Assembly: GCA_964035545.1 (NCBI GenBank)
Contig: OZ037768.1
Location: 1,973,501-2,037,500 of the forward strand
DNA: 64,000 nucleotides
Direction of reading: 5' to 3'
DNA from: Bugula neritina
Taxonomy: Eukaryota > Bryozoa > Gymnolaemata > Cheilostomatida > Bugulidae
Part shown: positions 58,962-64,000 of the stretch, in pieces
How positions within the stretch are numbered: the stretch's first letter is position 1
Layout of the letters: each line of letters opens with the position of its first letter
Made by a program: the position numbers and the translations under genes
The notes under the pieces: generated by a model
What the model was told of the DNA's origin: nothing
Seen by the model: only the letters and a program-made list of their open reading frames with translations
The model's database searches: none

Positions 58962-59060
58962 CTTGCTGTCTAATTGCTGCCTTGTGGGTGTACACTCAGG
59001 AGCTCATAACAATTCCCAATTTATGTTCTCTTTTGAACCAATCATAAGCTACAAAACAAC
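58962..59060 (-). promoter_or_regulatory. Probable 5' UTR and proximal promoter of CaMKK
   Basis: Directly upstream of the candidate start codon (58961), whose context AGCAAGATGG has A at -3 and G at +4. About 75 bp further up is GATTGGTT on the minus strand (AACCAATC on plus at about 59036), a CCAAT-type box. No TATA element is clear. The assignment depends on the first-exon model. Confidence 0.35.
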
Positions 59061-61391
59061 CATATGGTTTATATGAGTTGAAATAAACATTATGTATAGC
59101 TAGTAAGCTGCATTATACTGTTATGTGTAATTACTGAAATAACTCTAAACACCTGTCCACATTTAAAACATTTCTGTAAAAAATACACGGTTTTTTACTC
59201 AGTGCTGCATCTAGCTAACTACAGCGATTTGTCAGATAGTTTGCACATTCAACAATATTTGGCCAAGACTGCATTTTTCTATAAACCAATGTGATCAAAG
59301 TGACTGAACAGCTGATAACTACAGTCTATACTCTATACAAACACAATTTTATGGGTTATTGCTGCTTGAAAGCTGCTTGAATCTGAGTAAATACTTTTTT
59401 GCACCCATCAGAGCAGCCAACCAAATACTTTTATGGCAACGCAAGTACAGCCGTACCACTCAAACCTAGCACATGTATACACTATATAACGAGGTTTAGT
59501 TAGTATATTATTATATTGTACTGCAGATGTAAAGTTTAATGCAGGTCTGTTTCAATCCAAGCAGCTATCGTTATATCAGTTCACTGAATGAATAGTTTTG
59601 CTGATGACAGAGCAATATTCCCACGATTAGTCAATTTTATTTTACTTGTGTAAATAGTCTTTATCTTAAAATGCCTTCCTAATGCCATCATCCAACTACA
59701 AACCCCTATCCTTCATAACCTGACTGGGTGTGTTACATATTCTAGCTGTGAAAATTTGAGTTATGGCTCATAAAAGAATTATATCTTTACCTTATATAGA
59801 ATGGGCATAACATATATAAGCTTATAGTTAGATTGTAACAATTAAACAGTACATGAAGTTGTAAACTAAGGTACACACCTTCGTACGTGTTAAGCTATTC
59901 ACTAAGAAGTTGTGATAAGAAGTAGCTACTGATACCTATAAATGTTGTTGGATTTTTTCTCTCAGACTGGTTTATTGGACAATCAATATGTGATTGAGCT
60001 TTCATAACCAATAATTGATGACCTACGCAATGGAAAAAATCTTTAATACACCAGAAGAATTTTTCTGTATAAATGTAGTTACAACTCCATTCTTGCAGTT
60101 TGTATCATGTGCAATGTCTCATTATTAATGCATCAGAAATAGTATATCTAAATTTCAATTTATAATAATTTTTTAACATTTTAATGCTAAATAGTAATAC
60201 CCTTACGTACTCCAACTAGTTAAAATGTTTCTCCACTACTTGCCAAGAGGCATCAGCAAGAGAGTTGCCATCTATATTTATAACCTAGAGACAGGAAATG
60301 ACCTTGACACTTACGATGAATATTATGACAAGTTATTTATAGTACATAGGATGTACACAGACAATCATAGCTATTAATTTAACATCATCAAGAGGTGTGG
60401 CTCATTCAAAAACATAATACTTAGATATAATTTTACACTTCCTGATACTCTTCACAACACTTGATGGGTAGTATTGTACAAACATACCAAAATGACTTCA
60501 AGTTATCAGTATGTATTCGTTATAAAACAATTATAGCAAAATTTGAACCAAAAGTTCTTCAGCTTGCAAAAACAGACTTTTTTATTAACTTGAAAGTAAG
60601 CTACAACACTATATAGGGCAGTGAGCTGCCTGCCATAAAGGTGTGTTTGATGTAAGAAAAGTGGTAGATGTTTACACTATTAGTGCCAAATATTTTAGTA
60701 TTTTAGATTAGCAGCTGTACAACAGTTTACCCACCTGCACTGCAGATTCTACTGATAGACTAGATCAGTAATGTATTATGACTTTAGACTAATAATCTGC
60801 ATGATTATTGTATAGTTAACCTTATTAGTTCCAAAAAGTTTCAAATTATACCTATATAAACTGAGCAGTTATATCCAGTATATCGTGTATGAGACTTAAA
60901 CCCACGTGTGTATTAGTTGCAATAGAGTAGTCATAAATTCAAAATGATAAAGCAGTTTGCAATACCGATTAGAACGCAGGCCTAATATGTGTTGATGAAC
61001 TTAAAGCAATTATTATTGTCATGCCTTCAGTGTACAATTTTCATTTTATAGTACAGAGAAATCTATAACAAATGTTAGACCACCGCAATGCTGTAGATGA
61101 AAAGGTGCAGATCATTGAGGAAATTTGAAGTAGATTTACATTGTTGAAAAATTTAAAAAAGTTATAAAGTTTATTAAAACATCTTATTTGTAGATAAAAA
61201 ATGCTTATCTTTACTAATTGCAAAGAGAAATAACACAATGTTCAATCAAAGCTGGCATGAAACACAAAGAGTAAAAAATATATGAATATAGTTAATCTCT
61301 GCAAATATAATTTAGAATTTGATTTTAATGTTCACTTAAATATTTTTCTGAGTTCTTGAAACTTGCCAATTTTATGCTACATTCAACTTAC

Positions 61392-61570
61392 TAACTTATT
61401 GAGCTCTTTAACTGGTGAAGATGAATCCTTAGAGGTCGAGTTGTAATATGCTTATGAATGTCTAATACCAACCCCTTAGCTGGAGAAGCAACATCAGTGC
61501 CCACAGCCGTGAGAATGTTTGTTAAATTCGCAAACAGCGAAACTTTACTTTGTTTGGTGTTGGCAATAAC
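61392..61570 (-). other. Candidate coding exon of unknown gene
   Basis: An open stretch lacking any ATG but of normal protein complexity (LTAVGTDVASPAKGLVLDIH followed by KHITTRPLRIHLHQLKSS). It ends at a strong donor (TTA then GTAAGTTG). A pyrimidine-rich stretch precedes an AAAAG acceptor-like site at about 61571. I know no family like it; it may be one exon of a gene continuing to the right, or chance. Confidence 0.22.
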
Positions 61571-63139
61571 TTTTGTATAATTAAAAGAAATGTAAACATA
61601 GTTTCACCAGTATGTTTGTATCAACTGTCTTATTTGATATTTCAAACATTTAGTAATATGTTAGTTTAGCTGTATAATTGATTACTAAGAAGTGTTTGAT
61701 TACTTTATACTGTAAACATACCTTATTTCTGGTGAAGAAACACATCTCTTTAGTTGATTGACATAAGTAACTAGCTGAATTGTAAAATACTGTATAGATT
61801 TGTCAAAGCAAACTTACACCTGTTATATATAACCACAGTGATTTTCTTACTACTAATGTTTACTTACAAAAGTTCAATAGTATAAAATGCACTCCACAAC
61901 TCTACATGCCGTGAAAACAAGTAAAAGTTGAATGATGGTGCTAAAATCAATAGAGTGTGTGTACTGTATAAAGGGACAGTGATAATCACTAATAAAGCAA
62001 ATAACAGCAGTGTCACTACTGAATTATAATGCATGAGGGAAATGTTTTGTTTTAACAAAGTGGCCCTTTTAATGTCATTCCTAACACTAGCAACGGCAAA
62101 AGTGAAGGAATTCAATATTTCGCATTGTCTATGACCTAGCAATATTCAATACATGTATGACAAGAGAACCATCAGTTACACAATACCATCAGGGCACTCA
62201 CTAGGTGTAATCAATAAATGAGTTTAAGGAATTCACCCAACCTGGTTACAACTCTTCAATGTATTCACCTACTGCTCTGTCTTACAAAAAATCTATCAAC
62301 TCCACAAGTGTGTATTTTATAAAGCAGAACATTGGGGTGGCATACAGAAAGCTAGAAATAATTATACTGCTGTTCAGAGAGTTCCACCAGGTTAAGAAAC
62401 ACTGCCAATTCTTTTAGCTTTGATGTTGATGAGAATGTCAATCAGAGATGGCATATCTCAACTGCTTTGCATGCAGTAATTGAATTAAAATAATTACATC
62501 AACAGGCCCTGGGCCTATGTGAACATTTACAAGATGTAGAAATTAATATGACTACATATAGATATCATGGGTGGTTTATATTTCTTCTCATATGACAAAG
62601 TTAAACCACACTTTCAATTTGCTTAAAAACTATAGGATAAAAAATAACAATTAATCAATAGTTCACATTTTGTAGCATATTATAATGTTATAATGAATGT
62701 AGTTCGATGAGGTGCATTGATATCACAACTCCTAATTGTCCTACAATTGCTATCAACTGAGTAAAAAAAATCATGTCTGAGCTGCTGTAATATTTTGTTT
62801 TCTAATTTTGGTTTGATAAAAAATAACCAAGTAAATTAAAGTTTCTTTATTTTTACTATTTTTTGATATATAAGCAATGATATGAGTATAATAAACAAAT
62901 ATAAAAGCATATTTTAATCTTTTGATTAAACTAGAGCTTATATAATTAAAATATACTTTATATTGGTGGTATGATTAAAAACATAAGTTTACAATCTGAA
63001 CTCTTGAGTATATATTATAATGTAATTATTGTCTTAAAAATTGTTTATCGTCTGTTGAGTCACATGATCTGAAACCATACGCAACCCGGATAGTACGATG
63101 CAGATGCGCGTGCGCATAGTCAAAATCTGTCAACAAAAC

Positions 63140-63800
63140 TTTTATCTATACTATTACTATTAGTATTACTATTACTATTGGTGTTAGTATTACTATTAGT
63201 ATTAGTACTACTATAATATTAAATATAGCTATTACTATTAGACTTAGTATTAGTGTTACTATAAATATAACTATAATACTGAATAAGTATTATGCAATCC
63301 ATAATGATAATGTGATATGAGCAGCTTTGGACTCGCTTAGTCTCGTTTCGTGACTGTTGAGACTGTTGTCAATATTAATATAAATATTAATATTATTAAA
63401 TTATTATTATTACTATTAATAATGTTATCAACAGACAACAGCCAGACTCAAAGACTCAGAGTCAGAGTGAGACTGAAAGTCAGATTCACTAACTGAGACT
63501 GTTGAACTTAAGAAATAAAGACAAATTGAAAGGGAGTGAAATTCAAAACAATTTTATGCCTCTTACTCTTACTGTCTTAGTCTTACTTTTAAGTTTATTA
63601 GTATAAATATAAATATAAGTATTACTATTAGTATAACCTTAACTAAAACTTAATCTTATAGTTATACTTATAGTTATTCTTATAACTAACATAAAATTAT
63701 AAATATAACTAACTTAAAGTTAAACTAAATCATAAAGCGATATTATTACTATTAGTATTACTATTAGTATTAGTATCCGTGTAACCTAAAGGTTGTCCCA
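63140..63800. repeat. Degenerate simple-sequence block (ATTACTATTAGTATT)
   Basis: Runs of ACTATTACTATTAGTATTAC at both ends, and between them GACTCAGAGTCAGAGTGAGAC and CTTATAGTTATAC words. Marks the sequence upstream of CaMKK. Confidence 0.75.
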
Positions 63801-64000
63801 TTATGATTATCATTACGATTTTGATTATGTGAATAAGTGCAACATTGACTATAAGTTTTACTGAAAAGTTTTTAACTGATAGTGGTTAACAACAACTACT
63901 AGTACTACAACTGTAATTATAACCAAAGTAATTTAATAAACTATGTAGCTAAAATTTAAAGTATAAAGCAATGTTTAATAATATATTTAATTCAAGGCCA

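Larger units (their letters stand above)
59061..64000. other. Right-hand flank without a confident gene
   Basis: AT-rich sequence with no family I recognise on either strand. There is one weak candidate exon at 61392-61570 (minus) and a simple-sequence block from 63140. A 92-codon hydrophobic open frame at 61864-62142 (minus) is followed by a good GTAAGT but resembles nothing. Confidence 0.5.

Noticed and set aside
61864-62142. 92-codon hydrophobic open frame on minus followed by GTAAGT
   Set aside because: No similarity I recognise. Its end phase does not match the candidate exon at 61392-61570. Kept only as a remark in the flank entry.

Overview
This is eukaryotic, almost certainly animal, nuclear DNA. 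It is AT-rich, its genes are split by GT-AG introns, and the products are animal orthologues: an hnRNP C/RALY-like RNA-binding protein, TLCD1/2, sideroflexins, ADHFE1, UFD1 and a CaM-kinase kinase. The very high load of minisatellites and cryptically simple AT-rich sequence, with compact genes, fits an invertebrate (perhaps lophotrochozoan). I cannot name the species. No bacterial operon, CRISPR array or viral genome is visible.

Layout, left to right: (1) the 5' part of an hnRNP C/RALY-like gene on the minus strand, running off the left edge (506-1922). (2) A complete five-exon TLCD1/2-type gene, minus (5710-9677). (3) Two tandem seven-exon sideroflexin genes, minus (copy A 14154-19362; copy B 21475-24837), with identical intron positions. 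(4) A seven-exon ADHFE1, plus (27797-31210). (5) A nine-exon UFD1, minus (31649-34671), convergent with ADHFE1. (6) A fourteen-exon CaM-kinase kinase, minus (38234-58961), with an 8.5 kb first intron. From about 59 kb to the right edge I see only one weak candidate exon and simple sequence. Exon models were joined by hand. For every complete gene the splice sites are canonical, the phases agree across all introns and the total length is a multiple of three (252, 324, 330, 470, 298 and 515 residues).

The genes are not a pathway cluster. Loose themes are mitochondria (sideroflexin serine carriers, ADHFE1), membrane lipid composition (TLCD1/2), ER-associated degradation (UFD1) and calcium signalling (CaMKK).

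The most striking property is structural. Intronic minisatellites (13, 17, 22, 37 and 43 bp units) repeatedly start within about 0-30 bp of a splice site. In several cases they contain copies of the splice site itself. Each long intergenic gap also carries a block of degenerate ACTAATAGT / CATAGTGATAG sequence. Other notable items are an exon-restricted gene-conversion signature between the sideroflexin copies, loss of the HPDTGE motif in copy B, a predicted N-myristoylation signal (MGCAGSS) on the CaMKK made by a 10-nt first coding exon, two related inverted-repeat (MITE-like) elements in CaMKK introns, a GATCGATC-rich inverted-repeat element in a sideroflexin intron, and a perfect 56-bp palindrome.
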